In this document: piece after piece, positions 1-8,593 of the stretch
Position numbering within the stretch: the first letter of the stretch is position 1
Layout: every line of letters starts with the position of its first letter
Notes under the pieces: generated by a model
What the model saw: the letters and a program-made list of their open reading frames with translations, nothing else
Databases searched by the model: none
Told to the model about the DNA's origin: nothing
Made by a program: the position numbers and the translations under genes
Origin: CAYJHC01 sp964369805
GTDB lineage: Bacteria > Bacillota > Clostridia > Peptostreptococcales > Anaerovoracaceae
Direction of reading: 5' to 3'
DNA: 64,000 bases
Assembly: GCA_964369805.1 (NCBI GenBank)
Contig: CAYJFM010000002.1
Location: forward strand, 1 to 64,000

Positions 1-51
1 TATGACCCCCTGCTTGTAAGGCAGGTGCTCTCCCAGCTGAGCTATGCGCCC
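1..51 (-). tRNA. tRNA-Val (anticodon TAC), 3' part cut off by window edge
   Basis: Read on the minus strand the sequence opens with acceptor strand GGGCGCA, then TA and the D-arm GCTCAGCTGGGAGAGC, then an anticodon stem CCTGC/GCAGG enclosing loop CTTACAA. The anticodon is TAC, which decodes valine GTA. The variable loop begins (GGGGTCA) and the T-arm and CCA end lie beyond base 1. A near-consensus promoter lies just upstream, so this is probably the first gene of a tRNA transcript that continues outside the window. Confidence 0.95.
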
Positions 52-86
52 ATATCTGCGTGCTTTTTTCTTTAGCACATTTACAT

Positions 87-115
87 ATTATATACTATCT
101 CGATTATGTTGTCAA
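87..115 (-). promoter_or_regulatory. sigma-A type promoter of the tRNA-Val transcript
   Basis: On the minus strand TTGACA (bases 110-115) and TATAAT (bases 87-92) are separated by 17 bases, a perfect consensus pair. Transcription would start near base 80, about 30 bases before the mature tRNA 5' end. Confidence 0.85.
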
Positions 116-369
116 TAGTTATTTTGTTTTTTTATTGCTTTTTTTTAGAAGTTTGTTTCTTTTTCTTTTCTGTTTTACCGCTCCTCAATTAGCAACAGAC
201 TTAGTTTACCACCATTTAAGAGTTCTGGCAAGCTTTTTTTTGATTTTTTTTATTTTTTTTATTACCAGCTCATATTATCATTGATTTTACAACATATATA
301 GCCTATTATCATCGCATTTACTTCTGAGTAAAAGTGCTTATTTTCTTCTAAAACTCCATTGGAGTGGAG
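116..369. other. T-rich intergenic stretch, no gene seen
   Basis: The region between the tRNA promoter and the end of the small membrane-protein gene is T-rich on the plus strand. It can be read as a short hydrophobic frame (60-284), but that has no ribosome-binding site and only reflects the T-runs. A short hairpin AACTCC/GGAGTT at about 353-371 overlaps the stop of the minus-strand gene and may be its weak terminator. Confidence 0.5.
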
Positions 370-906
370 TTATCCTTTGATTTGACTTGTGATTTTTTTC
401 CAAGTTTTCACCTTATTACCATGCAAGTATACTACGCTAAATTGCACCACTGTAATTATTAAAAATAATATAGTCATAGGATTTAAAATCTCCATATTGC
501 CCGTAAATGTTTCTGTAGAAAATAAAATCACTACGCCCACAGCTGAAGGTAATATTAGCAATAGATTTTTAATTTTTTTATCGTTTTTTGTTCTTAGTAC
601 TATAAAGTACACAGTAACACTAAAAGCACTTATCATTAACACAAAATTTAACACAGACCAACTTTCATCTGTCCCTGTAGCTAAAGGTATTTGATTGTTG
701 TCTATAATAACCATCTCCGCTAACCTAAATTCTGGCTTAACCATTTCTCCCTTCACTACAGATTGTAAGTTTACAAACCTTTCTGCCTCCGAGTTTCCAA
801 ACTTACCCACCTCCATAGATGCAGCTACTTCTGTAGTTGGCACCATTAAAAAGAATATAATACTCATTATTATAATTAGCACTTCCCTTTTTTTAGTTTT
901 TATCAT
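370..906 (-). CDS. small exported/membrane protein with C-terminal membrane segments
   Basis: I do not recognise a named family. The 178-residue product starts with a basic stretch and a hydrophobic signal (about residues 8-29, ending VAAS). A short extracytoplasmic part follows to about residue 75. Then come three hydrophobic segments (about 82-103, 113-131, 140-160) separated by basic loops and a basic C-terminus. The segment reading IPLATGTDESWSVLNFVLMI resembles the junction IPLA...SWSLxNLIL seen before the membrane domain of many clostridial surface proteins; this is recalled, not searched. The start has a good site (AAGAAGGAAAA) six bases upstream. It follows larC by 86 bases on the same strand and may be cotranscribed, but nothing ties it to nickel or lactate. 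Confidence 0.7.
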   Translation of the reverse strand: MIKTKKREVLIIIMSIIFFLMVPTTEVAASMEVGKFGNSEAERFVNLQSVVKGEMVKPEFRLAEMVIIDNNQIPLATGTDESWSVLNFVLMISAFSVTVYFIVLRTKNDKKIKNLLLILPSAVGVVILFSTETFTGNMEILNPMTILFLIITVVQFSVVYLHGNKVKTWKKITSQIKG

Positions 907-992
907 TTCTCACTTTTCCTTCTTAACATACCATTTTCTTCTAAACCCCGTATGCATTTCTTCTTATATACGCCATAGGTTAGGTTATATTG

Positions 993-1646
993 CTATTCTA
1001 CATATACCTTTAGCCCCGATGTCTGTTTCTCATCTCTGCTTCCATACACTTCTTTGATTAACTTCGCATTATCAGGAATTTTGTTTACATTAAGACTTCC
1101 GCATCCAATAATCATCGCTAACGCCGTAGGAGTCACCCTTTCCCCATACACTTCCTTTGTACCAAAGCTCAAGTCGCAATCAGCCATCATCGCCCGTACA
1201 GCAGGTACAGGAACTTCAACTTCACCATGGCTACATAAGGTTGTCCCTTTACCATCCATTATCTTCGTAACATATAAATGATCTGGCTTTATCCTAACTA
1301 AAGCTAAAGCAAAGCTTATAACATTAGAGATGGCCTCGTCTCTTCCTACCTCATGAAAATGCACCCCTTCAAGAGTTTCCTCGTGGACCTTAGCCTCTGC
1401 CTCGCCTAAAACAGTATATATTTGATTCGCTAAGACTTTCGCCTCTGCCTCTTCATCAGCCTTTATGTCGTCTAAATTCGAAAACGAAACCGCCTCTATG
1501 CCTTCAAGTACTTGATGAAGATGTCTTCCATGATCAGGCACTTCCTTAATCTTCACTTCAATTTTTGGAGTCTTAGACACCTCTCTTAAGGCAGCTACCA
1601 GCATATCCCCCGAAACACCATTGTCACAATCCAAATATATATCCAT
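993..1646 (-). CDS. larC: LarC N-terminal domain protein (LarC1), nickel-pincer cofactor nickel insertion
   Basis: LarC inserts nickel into the pyridinium pincer cofactor of lactate racemase and related enzymes, using CTP. The start is taken at MDIYLDCDNGVSGDM because a GGGGGTAAA site sits directly before it; a start 13 codons upstream lacks one. The family hallmarks YLDCxxGVSGDM, the histidine-rich HFHEVGRDEAI and ERVTPTALAM are present. The protein ends after 217 residues, where full-length LarC (about 400 residues) would pass into its second domain. In Lactobacillus the two parts are joined by a programmed frameshift; here only 86 bases follow before the next gene and they do not encode LarC2. 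It lies 8 bases after larB, so the two are cotranscribed. Function is inferred from family; activity of the half protein is uncertain. Confidence 0.85.
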   Translation of the reverse strand: MDIYLDCDNGVSGDMLVAALREVSKTPKIEVKIKEVPDHGRHLHQVLEGIEAVSFSNLDDIKADEEAEAKVLANQIYTVLGEAEAKVHEETLEGVHFHEVGRDEAISNVISFALALVRIKPDHLYVTKIMDGKGTTLCSHGEVEVPVPAVRAMMADCDLSFGTKEVYGERVTPTALAMIIGCGSLNVNKIPDNAKLIKEVYGSRDEKQTSGLKVYVE

Positions 1647-1654
1647 TTTACCCC

Positions 1655-2419
1655 CTATAATTTCAATATTTTTATTGCTGCACACGCAGCACCAAACCCG
1701 TTATCAATATTAACAATTGTCACACCTGGAGCACAGCTGTTCAACATCGAAAGCAAAGCAGCTATCCCTTCAAAATTCGCCCCATAACCTACACTAGTTG
1801 GCACTGCAATAATTGGCGCTTTTACAAGCCCTCCAACAACGCTGGCTAAGGCGCCTTCCATTCCAGCTATAACTATCACTGTTTCCGCTTCATTAATTTC
1901 TTCTGTCTTTGCGAGCAATCTTTCTATCCCTGCAACACCAACATCGTAGACTCGATTTACGCTAGCACCAAAAGTTTCTAAAGTTACTGCTGCTTCTTCA
2001 GCTATAGGTATGTCGCAGGTTCCACCAGTTACCACTGCAACTTTCGCTTTTGCACTATCTACCCCTGTTTTTATGATCTTTCTTTCTTGATGTGCCTCTA
2101 TAATGCCATCTATCTGTCTTAAGCTTTTCCCCTCTGATACTCCATCATTTGTTTCAGCCATAGCTACAATTAGTTTTGCTTCTTCGTAATACTTAGCTTC
2201 AGGGACTAGTTTTAAAGTTTCTTCGTAATCTAGCTTCGTTGCTTTTGTACCTATTACAGGTTCCGCACTTTCTTCTCTTAAGCTTTTAATTATTTTCCCA
2301 ACATCTGACGATTTCTTTCCTTTGCAAAACACAGCCTCTGGAATTCCTGTTCGCTCTTTTCTATTGGGGTCCAATTTTGCAAAACCTATATCATCGAAAA
2401 CTATTTTACTCTTAACCAT
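1655..2419 (-). CDS. larB: LarB, pyridinium-3,5-biscarboxylate mononucleotide synthase
   Basis: LarB carboxylates nicotinic acid adenine dinucleotide and releases AMP, the first step toward the nickel-pincer nucleotide. The 254-residue protein has the family layout. An N-terminal region contains FDDIGFAKLDPNRKERTGIPEAVF (the FAxxDxxRxxRxGxPE signature is visible in pieces). A C-terminal PurE-like Rossmann domain runs from about residue 120, with VVTGGTCDIPIAEEA, VYDVGVAGIERL, AGMEGALASVVGGL and PTSVGYGA. It is the first gene of a larB-larC pair; larE, the sulfur transferase, is not in the window. A possible attenuator hairpin lies about 85 bases upstream. Confidence 0.93.
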   Translation of the reverse strand: MVKSKIVFDDIGFAKLDPNRKERTGIPEAVFCKGKKSSDVGKIIKSLREESAEPVIGTKATKLDYEETLKLVPEAKYYEEAKLIVAMAETNDGVSEGKSLRQIDGIIEAHQERKIIKTGVDSAKAKVAVVTGGTCDIPIAEEAAVTLETFGASVNRVYDVGVAGIERLLAKTEEINEAETVIVIAGMEGALASVVGGLVKAPIIAVPTSVGYGANFEGIAALLSMLNSCAPGVTIVNIDNGFGAACAAIKILKL

Positions 2420-2885
2420 ATTATACTTCCTCTCTTTCTTTTAGAAGTTACCTTTTTATCTGTCACTTGCATATGTCATTTTTACAACAAAGGCTTAAAA
2501 ATGCAAAAAGACCACAAATTAAATTTGCAGCTTTTTCTATTATTATCAGTATGTTTTATTAATCTTCTAAAATCTCTATACATTACTGAGAGTCTTAAGG
2601 TAGTTTTGTTAGATTTGCTACTCCCTTATTTGTAACTAGTTTATCACTTAACATAATTTAATGCAAGAAATTTATTTGCTCACTTTCTACATTTGCCTTT
2701 TCTTTTTTGTCTGCAATTTATGTTACAAACACAATATTTTCGAGTAATTTTCTATTATTTTATAAGAATTCACAACCACACTTCTTGAAACATATGCAAA
2801 AACAAACTGATAATACTTTTTTATCAGTTTGTTTTTTAACTAATTTGCTTTTTTATCTGATTTCGAAGTCTTTTCACTAATTAAT
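2420..2885. other. 466-base intergenic region between folD and larB
   Basis: AT-rich and without a supported reading frame. It holds the folD terminator (2801-2833) and, nearer larB, a hairpin with AAAAAG (2505-2510) and CTTTTT (2531-2536) arms around an A/T-rich inner stem. On the minus strand this hairpin is followed by TTTTTGCATTTTT. The second hairpin is too far from folD to be its main terminator and sits in the likely larB leader, so it could be an attenuator. This is inference. Confidence 0.4.
2801..2833 (-). terminator. intrinsic terminator after folD
   Basis: Thirteen-base perfect arms AACAAACTGATAA / TTATCAGTTTGTT around a 7-base loop, with T-runs on both strands, 53 bases past the folD stop. 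Confidence 0.8.
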
Positions 2886-3725
2886 TTACACACCATTTGA
2901 AGCTTCTACTAGATGACTCATTAATATAGATGTTGTAATCGCACCAATTCCACGAGGGACTGGTGTAATTCCCCCTACTACACCTTTAACTTTATCAAAG
3001 TCCACATCTCCACACATTTTGCCGTCAGAATCTACATTAATACCTACATCAATAATAATTTGCCCTGCACTTACATATTCAGATGACACCATTCTCGCCC
3101 TACCCATCGAAGATATCAAAATGTCCGCTCTCTTGGAGATGCTGCCTAAGTTTTTTGTTTTGCTATGACAAATTGTAACAGTTCCATTTCTCTCTGTTAT
3201 CATCATAGCCACCGGTTTTCCTATTACTAAACTCCTGCCTAGCACAACTACATTTTTCCCCTCAATTTCAATTCCGTAATATTCTAACATTTCTATTACA
3301 GCTTTCGCTGTGCATGGAGCAAAACCTTCTTTGCCTGCATAGGTTTTCGCCATAGATATATCAGTAATACCGTCTATATCTTTTTTCGGACTTAACAAGT
3401 TCACAATTTTCTCTTCATTTAAGCTCTGAGGTAAGGGTCTCAATAGTAGAACTCCTCCTATATCTGCTCTTTTGTTAACTTCTATTATCAAGTTTTCCAT
3501 TCTTTCTTGAGTTACATCATCCGGTTCTACAAGTCTCTCAACTTTAATCCCTAATGTAGTTGCTTTTTTTATAGCTGAATTTTCATAATATATATCATCA
3601 GCCTTTTCTCCTACACGTATAATTGCAAGAGCTTTATCTCTTCCTTCTGCAACCAACTCTTCCTGCTTCGCCTTTGTTTTTACATCAATAGCCTCAGTTA
3701 CCGGCTTTCCTAATAATTCTCTCAT
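2886..3725 (-). CDS. folD: FolD-family methylenetetrahydrofolate dehydrogenase, cyclohydrolase residues missing
   Basis: FolD oxidises 5,10-methylene-THF to methenyl-THF with NADP and normally also hydrolyses it to 10-formyl-THF. The 279-residue product has the NAD(P)-binding half with VVVLGRSLVIGKPVAMM, KKDIDGI near residue 113 and GGITPVPRGIGAIT at the end. The tyrosine of the YxxxK pair is kept (Tyr47), but the catalytic lysine (Lys56 in E. coli) aligns with Ala51 in DIYYENSAIKKA. The glutamine of VQLPLP (Gln98 in E. coli) is Leu95 in LLLRPLP. Lys56 is known to be essential for the cyclohydrolase step, so this protein is probably dehydrogenase only. It lies 74 bases after fhs on the same strand, the usual C1-metabolism pairing. 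A separate FchA-type cyclohydrolase would be needed. Confidence 0.92.
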   Translation of the reverse strand: MRELLGKPVTEAIDVKTKAKQEELVAEGRDKALAIIRVGEKADDIYYENSAIKKATTLGIKVERLVEPDDVTQERMENLIIEVNKRADIGGVLLLRPLPQSLNEEKIVNLLSPKKDIDGITDISMAKTYAGKEGFAPCTAKAVIEMLEYYGIEIEGKNVVVLGRSLVIGKPVAMMITERNGTVTICHSKTKNLGSISKRADILISSMGRARMVSSEYVSAGQIIIDVGINVDSDGKMCGDVDFDKVKGVVGGITPVPRGIGAITTSILMSHLVEASNGV

Positions 3726-3799
3726 TTCGCTTCCTCATAATCTAATTTTAAAAACGGCTCAGTTGTTTTAACCAAGCCATTAATTTTCTTCGTTTTAAG

Positions 3800-5476
3800 T
3801 TAGAACAATCCAGATATTTTGCCTGAACTGTCAACATCAATTTTCTCCGCTGATGGTACCTTCGGTAAACCCGGCATAGTCATCACATCTCCAGTTAAGG
3901 CCACAATAAATCCCGCCCCAGCTGATACTTTTAAATTTCTAACAGTCAAAGTGAAGTCTGTTGGAGCCTTAAGCAACTTTGGATCATCAGAAAAACTGTA
4001 CTGTGTTTTAGCCATGCATATCGGTAAGTCACCAAATCCCAAAGTATTAAGTTGTTCCATCTGCTTTCTTGCTGCTGGTGTAATATTTACATCCTTTGCT
4101 CTATATATTTTTTGTGCAATTTTGTTTATTTTCTCTTCCATTGTATCTTCAAGGTCATAGCAATATGTAAAATCACTTTCTTTTTCACAAAGAGCAACTA
4201 CTTCTTCTGCAAGTTTCGCTCCGCCTTCTCCACCTTTTGCCCATACTTGGCTTAAAGCAACATTAACACCTAGTTCTTTGCATTTTTCTTCTACTAATTT
4301 TACTTCCGCATCTGTATCTAGTGGGAATTCATTAATTGCCACTACTGCAGGTAGCCCATAAACCTTTGTAATATTCTCAACATGTCTTAACAGATTAGGT
4401 AAGCCTCTCTCTAGGGCTTCTAAGTTTTCTTTTCCTAAATCTTCTTTAGCAACACCTCCATGATGCTTAAGAGCCCTTACAGTGGCAACCACAACTACAG
4501 CTGACGGTTTAATTCCTGCCATCCTACATTTGATATCAAGAAATTTCTCTGCCCCAAGATCTGCCCCAAAGCCAGCTTCTGTAACCACATAGTCCGCCAT
4601 TTTCAACGCCATCTTAGTTGCCATAATCGAGTTACAGCCATGGGCAATGTTAGCAAATGGGCCACCATGAACAAATGCAGGAGTTTGCTCTAAAGTTTGA
4701 ACCAAGTTAGGTTTTAGCGCATCTTTAAGAAGGGCTGCTGCAGCACCATGAGCTTTTATCTCTCCAGCCGTTACTGGTTTATCATCATAAGTGTATCCTA
4801 AAACTATTCTTGCTAGCCTTGCTTTTAAATCATCTATGTCATTTGCCAAGCAAAGGATCGCCATTATTTCGCTTGCTACAGTAATGTCATATCCGTCTTC
4901 TCTAGGTACTCCATTTACTTTTCCACCTAACCCATCAACTACAAAACGTAGTTGTCTGTCATTCATGTCAACAACTCTCCTCCAAGTTATCTTCCTCGGG
5001 TCAATATTTAAGCTATTTCCTTGATATATATGATTATCTAGCATCGCAGCAATTAAGTTGTTCGCTGCGCCAATAGCATGCATATCACCTGTGAAGTGAA
5101 GATTTATATCTTCCATCGGTACAATTTGCGCATATCCTCCACCTGCAGCTCCACCTTTAACACCAAATACCGGTCCTAGAGAAGGCTCTCTCAAAGCAAC
5201 AAATACATCCTTGCCAATCGTTTTCAACCCATCGGAAAGTCCAACAGTAGTTGTAGTTTTCCCCTCTCCAGCTGGAGTAGGCGTAATAGCTGTTACAAGA
5301 ATTAACTTTCCATCCTTCACATTTTCTTTATCTGTAAAAAGATTATAATCTACCTTAGCTTTATAGCTGCCATAATATTCAACATATTTTTCATCAATAC
5401 CTGCTTTTTCAGCTATTTTAGAAATATGTTCTAGTGTAGTTTCTTGTGCGATTTCAATGTCAGATTTGTAACTCAT
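3800..5476 (-). CDS. fhs: formate--tetrahydrofolate ligase
   Basis: Joins formate to THF with ATP to give 10-formyl-THF, in purine synthesis and in the methyl branch of acetogenic or glycine-fermenting metabolism. The 558-residue length is typical. The ATP-binding loop TPTPAGEGKTTTTVGL is near residues 66-80. Other family blocks seen are EPSLGPVFGVKGGAAGGGYAQ, MEDINLHFTGD, HGGPFANIAHGCNS and EAGFGADLGAEKF. The start has AAGGAGA seven bases upstream. Upstream is a 338-base region with a TATAAT box (minus strand, about 5526-5531) but no clear -35, so the promoter is uncertain. Confidence 0.97.
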   Translation of the reverse strand: MSYKSDIEIAQETTLEHISKIAEKAGIDEKYVEYYGSYKAKVDYNLFTDKENVKDGKLILVTAITPTPAGEGKTTTTVGLSDGLKTIGKDVFVALREPSLGPVFGVKGGAAGGGYAQIVPMEDINLHFTGDMHAIGAANNLIAAMLDNHIYQGNSLNIDPRKITWRRVVDMNDRQLRFVVDGLGGKVNGVPREDGYDITVASEIMAILCLANDIDDLKARLARIVLGYTYDDKPVTAGEIKAHGAAAALLKDALKPNLVQTLEQTPAFVHGGPFANIAHGCNSIMATKMALKMADYVVTEAGFGADLGAEKFLDIKCRMAGIKPSAVVVVATVRALKHHGGVAKEDLGKENLEALERGLPNLLRHVENITKVYGLPAVVAINEFPLDTDAEVKLVEEKCKELGVNVALSQVWAKGGEGGAKLAEEVVALCEKESDFTYCYDLEDTMEEKINKIAQKIYRAKDVNITPAARKQMEQLNTLGFGDLPICMAKTQYSFSDDPKLLKAPTDFTLTVRNLKVSAGAGFIVALTGDVMTMPGLPKVPSAEKIDVDSSGKISGLF

Positions 5477-5814
5477 TTTTTCTCCTTTTTATCATTCAAA
5501 AAATAATAATGTTTACTTGGAATTTATTATACCAAATTACAAGCAAACTATGTTGCTAATATTAGTTTTGATTTTTGCTCTTACTTTTCAAAACCACCTG
5601 AGAACTAATTATATCAAATTTATTCGGATTTTTTAAGTTATTATATCTTATTCTTCATTTTAATATATTAAGTGCTTTTTCTGATTTTTAGTTGGTTTTC
5701 TTTGATTTTTCAAAGTTTATGCTAGTTATTTTTTCTGATTTCAGTCTTTTGTTTTCGTACAATTTAAAATACGAACTCTTTTATAGTTCGCATTTTCTTT
5801 ATTCATATATGTTT
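5477..5814. other. 338-base intergenic region between rnhB and fhs
   Basis: Very AT-rich with no credible gene. It contains the rnhB terminator at its low-coordinate... opposite end (5766-5796) and the probable fhs promoter area near 5520-5560 (minus strand TATAAT at 5526-5531). I see no riboswitch-like conserved core. Confidence 0.5.
5766..5796 (-). terminator. intrinsic terminator after rnhB
   Basis: Arms AAAATxCGAACT and AGTTCGxATTTT with one mismatch enclose a 7-8 base loop. The minus-strand 3' side ends in a T-run. It lies 19 bases past the rnhB stop. Confidence 0.75.
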
Positions 5815-6498
5815 TTAGTATTTTATATTCTTTAAAAAAGTTTTTCGATGAATCGGGCTAATTCCAACTTTAGCAATCCCTTCATAGTGAGCCTTAGTGC
5901 CATAACCCTTATTTGAATCAAATGAATAATCCGGAAAAGCTTTATGGAAATCTTTCATCATATCATCCCTTATTACTTTCGCCAGAATAGATGCCGCTGC
6001 TATAGATACACTATTAGAATCTCCTCTGATAATAGATGTTTGAGGTATTTTTACATCTTTAAGAGATACTGCATCAATTAGAAGCCTATCAATTTTCAAC
6101 TTTTCCAGCCCTTCTCTCTCTGCTTTTTCTTTTAGATGTTCTTCTAAACTTTTTACAGCTTCTTTCATCGCAAGCTTTGTGGCCTCAAGAATATTCACTT
6201 CATCAATAATCTCTGCATCACACACGCCCACACCATAGGCTATAGCTTCTTCTTTTATTTGCACAAATAGTTTTTCCCTATTTTTTTCAGTTACTTTCTT
6301 CGAATCATCTACTCCAAGAACAGCAAAGTCCTTTGGTAATATTACTGCTGCTGCTACTACCGGCCCAGCTAAAGGCCCTCTGCCAACTTCATCAACGCCT
6401 GCAATATATACATCCCCTTGAGCATAGTATTTTTCTTCAAATTTTTTAAGTTCTATAAGCCTTTCTTTTAATAATGCTTCTTTCTCTTCCTTTTTCAT
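5815..6498 (-). CDS. rnhB: ribonuclease HII
   Basis: Cuts the RNA strand of RNA-DNA hybrids and starts removal of single ribonucleotides from DNA. The 227-residue protein has the RNase HII core: IAGVDEVGRGPLAGPV with the first Asp-Glu pair at about residues 36-37, the central LLIDAVSL Asp, and AAASILAKVIRDDMM followed by GYGTKAHYEGI and the IHRKTF motif. A coiled, lysine- and glutamate-rich N-terminal extension of about 25 residues precedes the core, as in other Firmicutes. It starts 13 bases after rbgA ends and is cotranscribed with it. Confidence 0.96.
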   Translation of the reverse strand: MKKEEKEALLKERLIELKKFEEKYYAQGDVYIAGVDEVGRGPLAGPVVAAAVILPKDFAVLGVDDSKKVTEKNREKLFVQIKEEAIAYGVGVCDAEIIDEVNILEATKLAMKEAVKSLEEHLKEKAEREGLEKLKIDRLLIDAVSLKDVKIPQTSIIRGDSNSVSIAAASILAKVIRDDMMKDFHKAFPDYSFDSNKGYGTKAHYEGIAKVGISPIHRKTFLKNIKY

Positions 6499-6511
6499 TT
6501 TTCCTCAGTCC

Positions 6512-7348
6512 TTATTTCGGTATTTCCAAAGTAATTCTGCCAAGCTTACCTGCCCTGAATTCATCAAGAAGTGTTTTTGCTAACCTCTCATAGTCTACTA
6601 AGCCTTTCTTCTTAATAAATCCTCTCTTTTCTCCAATAGCTTCATAGGTTTCAAGTGGATTGTCTTGAATTTCTATACCATACCTATCAACTAAATTATC
6701 AGGATATCTATCTTGTAGTACCTTCAACAATTCAAATGCTAGTTCAGATAAATCCATTATCTCATCTTTGATTGACCCACAAAACGCTAGATTAAGCCCC
6801 ACATTAGGGTCTTCGAATTTGGGCCATAAGATTCCAGGCGTGTCCAATAACTGCATTCCATTTTTTAACGAAATCCACTGTTTACCTTTTGTCACTCCTG
6901 GTCTATCTCCCGTCTGCGTACTTTTCTTGCCAGTCATTCTGTTAATTAGTGATGACTTTCCAACATTTGGAACCCCTACAATCATCAATCTCAGAGGCTT
7001 ATTCCTATTTTTCGCCTCGTTAATCTTATCTTGTTCTTTGCTGAGCATTGCAAATAACTGTTTCATTCCATCGCCAAGCATACAATTTCCCAAAAGAACT
7101 CTTGTGTTTTCATCAGTTAAAAACTCTTCCCATCTTCTGTTCATTTCACTATCAGCTAAATCTTTTTTATTTAGTAAAACTATTCTTTTTTTGCCTTTTA
7201 TTAACTCATCAATGATTGGATTTCTACTGGAATCAGGAATCCTAGCATCTAATACCTCAACCACAATATCTACCATCTTTAAATTGGCTTCAATTAGCTC
7301 CCTAGTTTTTTTCATATGACCTGGATACCAGTTTATATTTCCTATCAT
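6512..7348 (-). CDS. rbgA: ribosome biogenesis GTPase RbgA (YlqF)
   Basis: A circularly permuted GTPase needed for late assembly of the 50S subunit. The G motifs appear in the permuted order: NKKDLAD (G4, about residue 60), then GVPNVGKSSLIN (G1, about 125) and LLDTPGIL (G3, about 170). The N-terminus NWYPGHMKKTRE is a family signature and the C-terminal RNA-binding part is present, 278 residues in all. rbgA followed by rnhB is a conserved Firmicute pair. Confidence 0.96.
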   Translation of the reverse strand: MIGNINWYPGHMKKTRELIEANLKMVDIVVEVLDARIPDSSRNPIIDELIKGKKRIVLLNKKDLADSEMNRRWEEFLTDENTRVLLGNCMLGDGMKQLFAMLSKEQDKINEAKNRNKPLRLMIVGVPNVGKSSLINRMTGKKSTQTGDRPGVTKGKQWISLKNGMQLLDTPGILWPKFEDPNVGLNLAFCGSIKDEIMDLSELAFELLKVLQDRYPDNLVDRYGIEIQDNPLETYEAIGEKRGFIKKKGLVDYERLAKTLLDEFRAGKLGRITLEIPK

Positions 7349-7377
7349 TCATCTCTCTCTTTCATCTTAATACTTAC

Positions 7378-8304
7378 CTAGAATAAATCTGTAGATAAAT
7401 ACCTCTCCCCTGTATCTGGCAATATCACCACTATATTTTTCTCTTTATTCTCTTGATTCATGCCTTCTTTGATTGCCACTGCAAGTGCCGCTCCTGATGA
7501 TATCCCTGCTAAAATCCCCTCTTCTCTAGCAAGCATTCTTGTAGCTTCAAAGGACTCTTCCCATCCAACAGTCCTTACTTCATCATAAACTTTTGGGTCT
7601 AACACATCAGGCAAGAATCCCGCCCCAATTCCTTGAATTTTATGCGGGCCTTTTTCTCCTTTAGAAAGTATAGGTGAATCTTTTGGTTCAACCGCAATAA
7701 TTTTTATATTTGGATTTTTCCCCTTTAAGTAAATGCCAGTCCCAGTTATCGTTCCTCCTGTTCCTACACCTGCTACAAGTATATCAATCGCACCATTTGT
7801 AGCTTCCCAAATTTCAGGCCCTGTAGTTTCCAGGTGTGCCTTTGGATTTGAAGGGTTTTCAAATTGAGAAGGCATGTATGAATTCGGTATTTCTTTTAGC
7901 AAATCTTTTGCCTTCTCAATAGCTCCTCCCATACCTAAAGCTCCTTCAGTTAGAATAATTTCCGCTCCATATGCCCTCAATAATTTTTGCCTCTCTACAG
8001 ACATTGTTTCTGGCATAGTGAAAATTGTCTTGTATCCTCTAGCTGCTGCAATTAAGGCTATTCCAATCCCAGTATTTCCACTGGTAGGTTCAATAATCAC
8101 GCTGTTCTTATTTATTAATCCACTTATTTCAGCATCATCGAGCATCTGTTTACCAATTCTAGTCTTGATGCTTCCCCCTGGATTAAGCATTTCAAGCTTT
8201 CCTAAAATATTCGCTTCTATTCTCATCGAGCTTTTAATATTCCCTAAGAACACCATCGGTGTATTCCCAGTTACTTCTGTCACATTTTTGTACACTTTCG
8301 CCAT
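7378..8304 (-). CDS. cysK: cysteine synthase (O-acetylserine sulfhydrylase)
   Basis: PLP enzyme making cysteine from O-acetylserine and sulfide. The Schiff-base lysine is in NPGGSIKTRIG (about residue 41); the substrate loop TSGNTGIG and the phosphate-binding loop GVGTGGTITG are intact, as is SSGAALAVA near the C-terminus. The usual D after the lysine (SVKDR) is T here. I place the start at MAKVYKNV: AGGAGA lies six bases before it, whereas the ATG five codons upstream overlaps that site. This gives 308 residues, the normal CysK length. No cysE is nearby. Confidence 0.93.
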   Translation of the reverse strand: MAKVYKNVTEVTGNTPMVFLGNIKSSMRIEANILGKLEMLNPGGSIKTRIGKQMLDDAEISGLINKNSVIIEPTSGNTGIGIALIAAARGYKTIFTMPETMSVERQKLLRAYGAEIILTEGALGMGGAIEKAKDLLKEIPNSYMPSQFENPSNPKAHLETTGPEIWEATNGAIDILVAGVGTGGTITGTGIYLKGKNPNIKIIAVEPKDSPILSKGEKGPHKIQGIGAGFLPDVLDPKVYDEVRTVGWEESFEATRMLAREEGILAGISSGAALAVAIKEGMNQENKEKNIVVILPDTGERYLSTDLF

Positions 8305-8593
8305 ATTAAATCTCCTCATCTTTCCGCTTCATAAGCGCTAATCGCTTTTAATAATTATACTTAGTCTTTAGTATACCCAATATTTCCTTTTTTTACAAGT
8401 TGAACAAAGTATTAATCAATGCTAGCCATCTACCATGATCTATTTTATAACCTTCTGTTATTCCTATCCTCTTCTCATTACACAGTTGGTGTTTTCCAGT
8501 TGCTGTTTTCTTCTTTTTCCTTATTTCCCCCTATAACAAACACTTATTTATATGCTATAATTAGTTCACTAATATTAAAATACAAGGACGCAT

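Noticed and set aside
60..284. Hydrophobic 74-residue frame on the plus strand
   Set aside because: It is a reading of T-runs across the tRNA promoter region, with no ribosome-binding site.
5506..5530. Possible THF riboswitch before fhs
   Set aside because: No conserved core of the THF class can be seen in the AT-rich leader.
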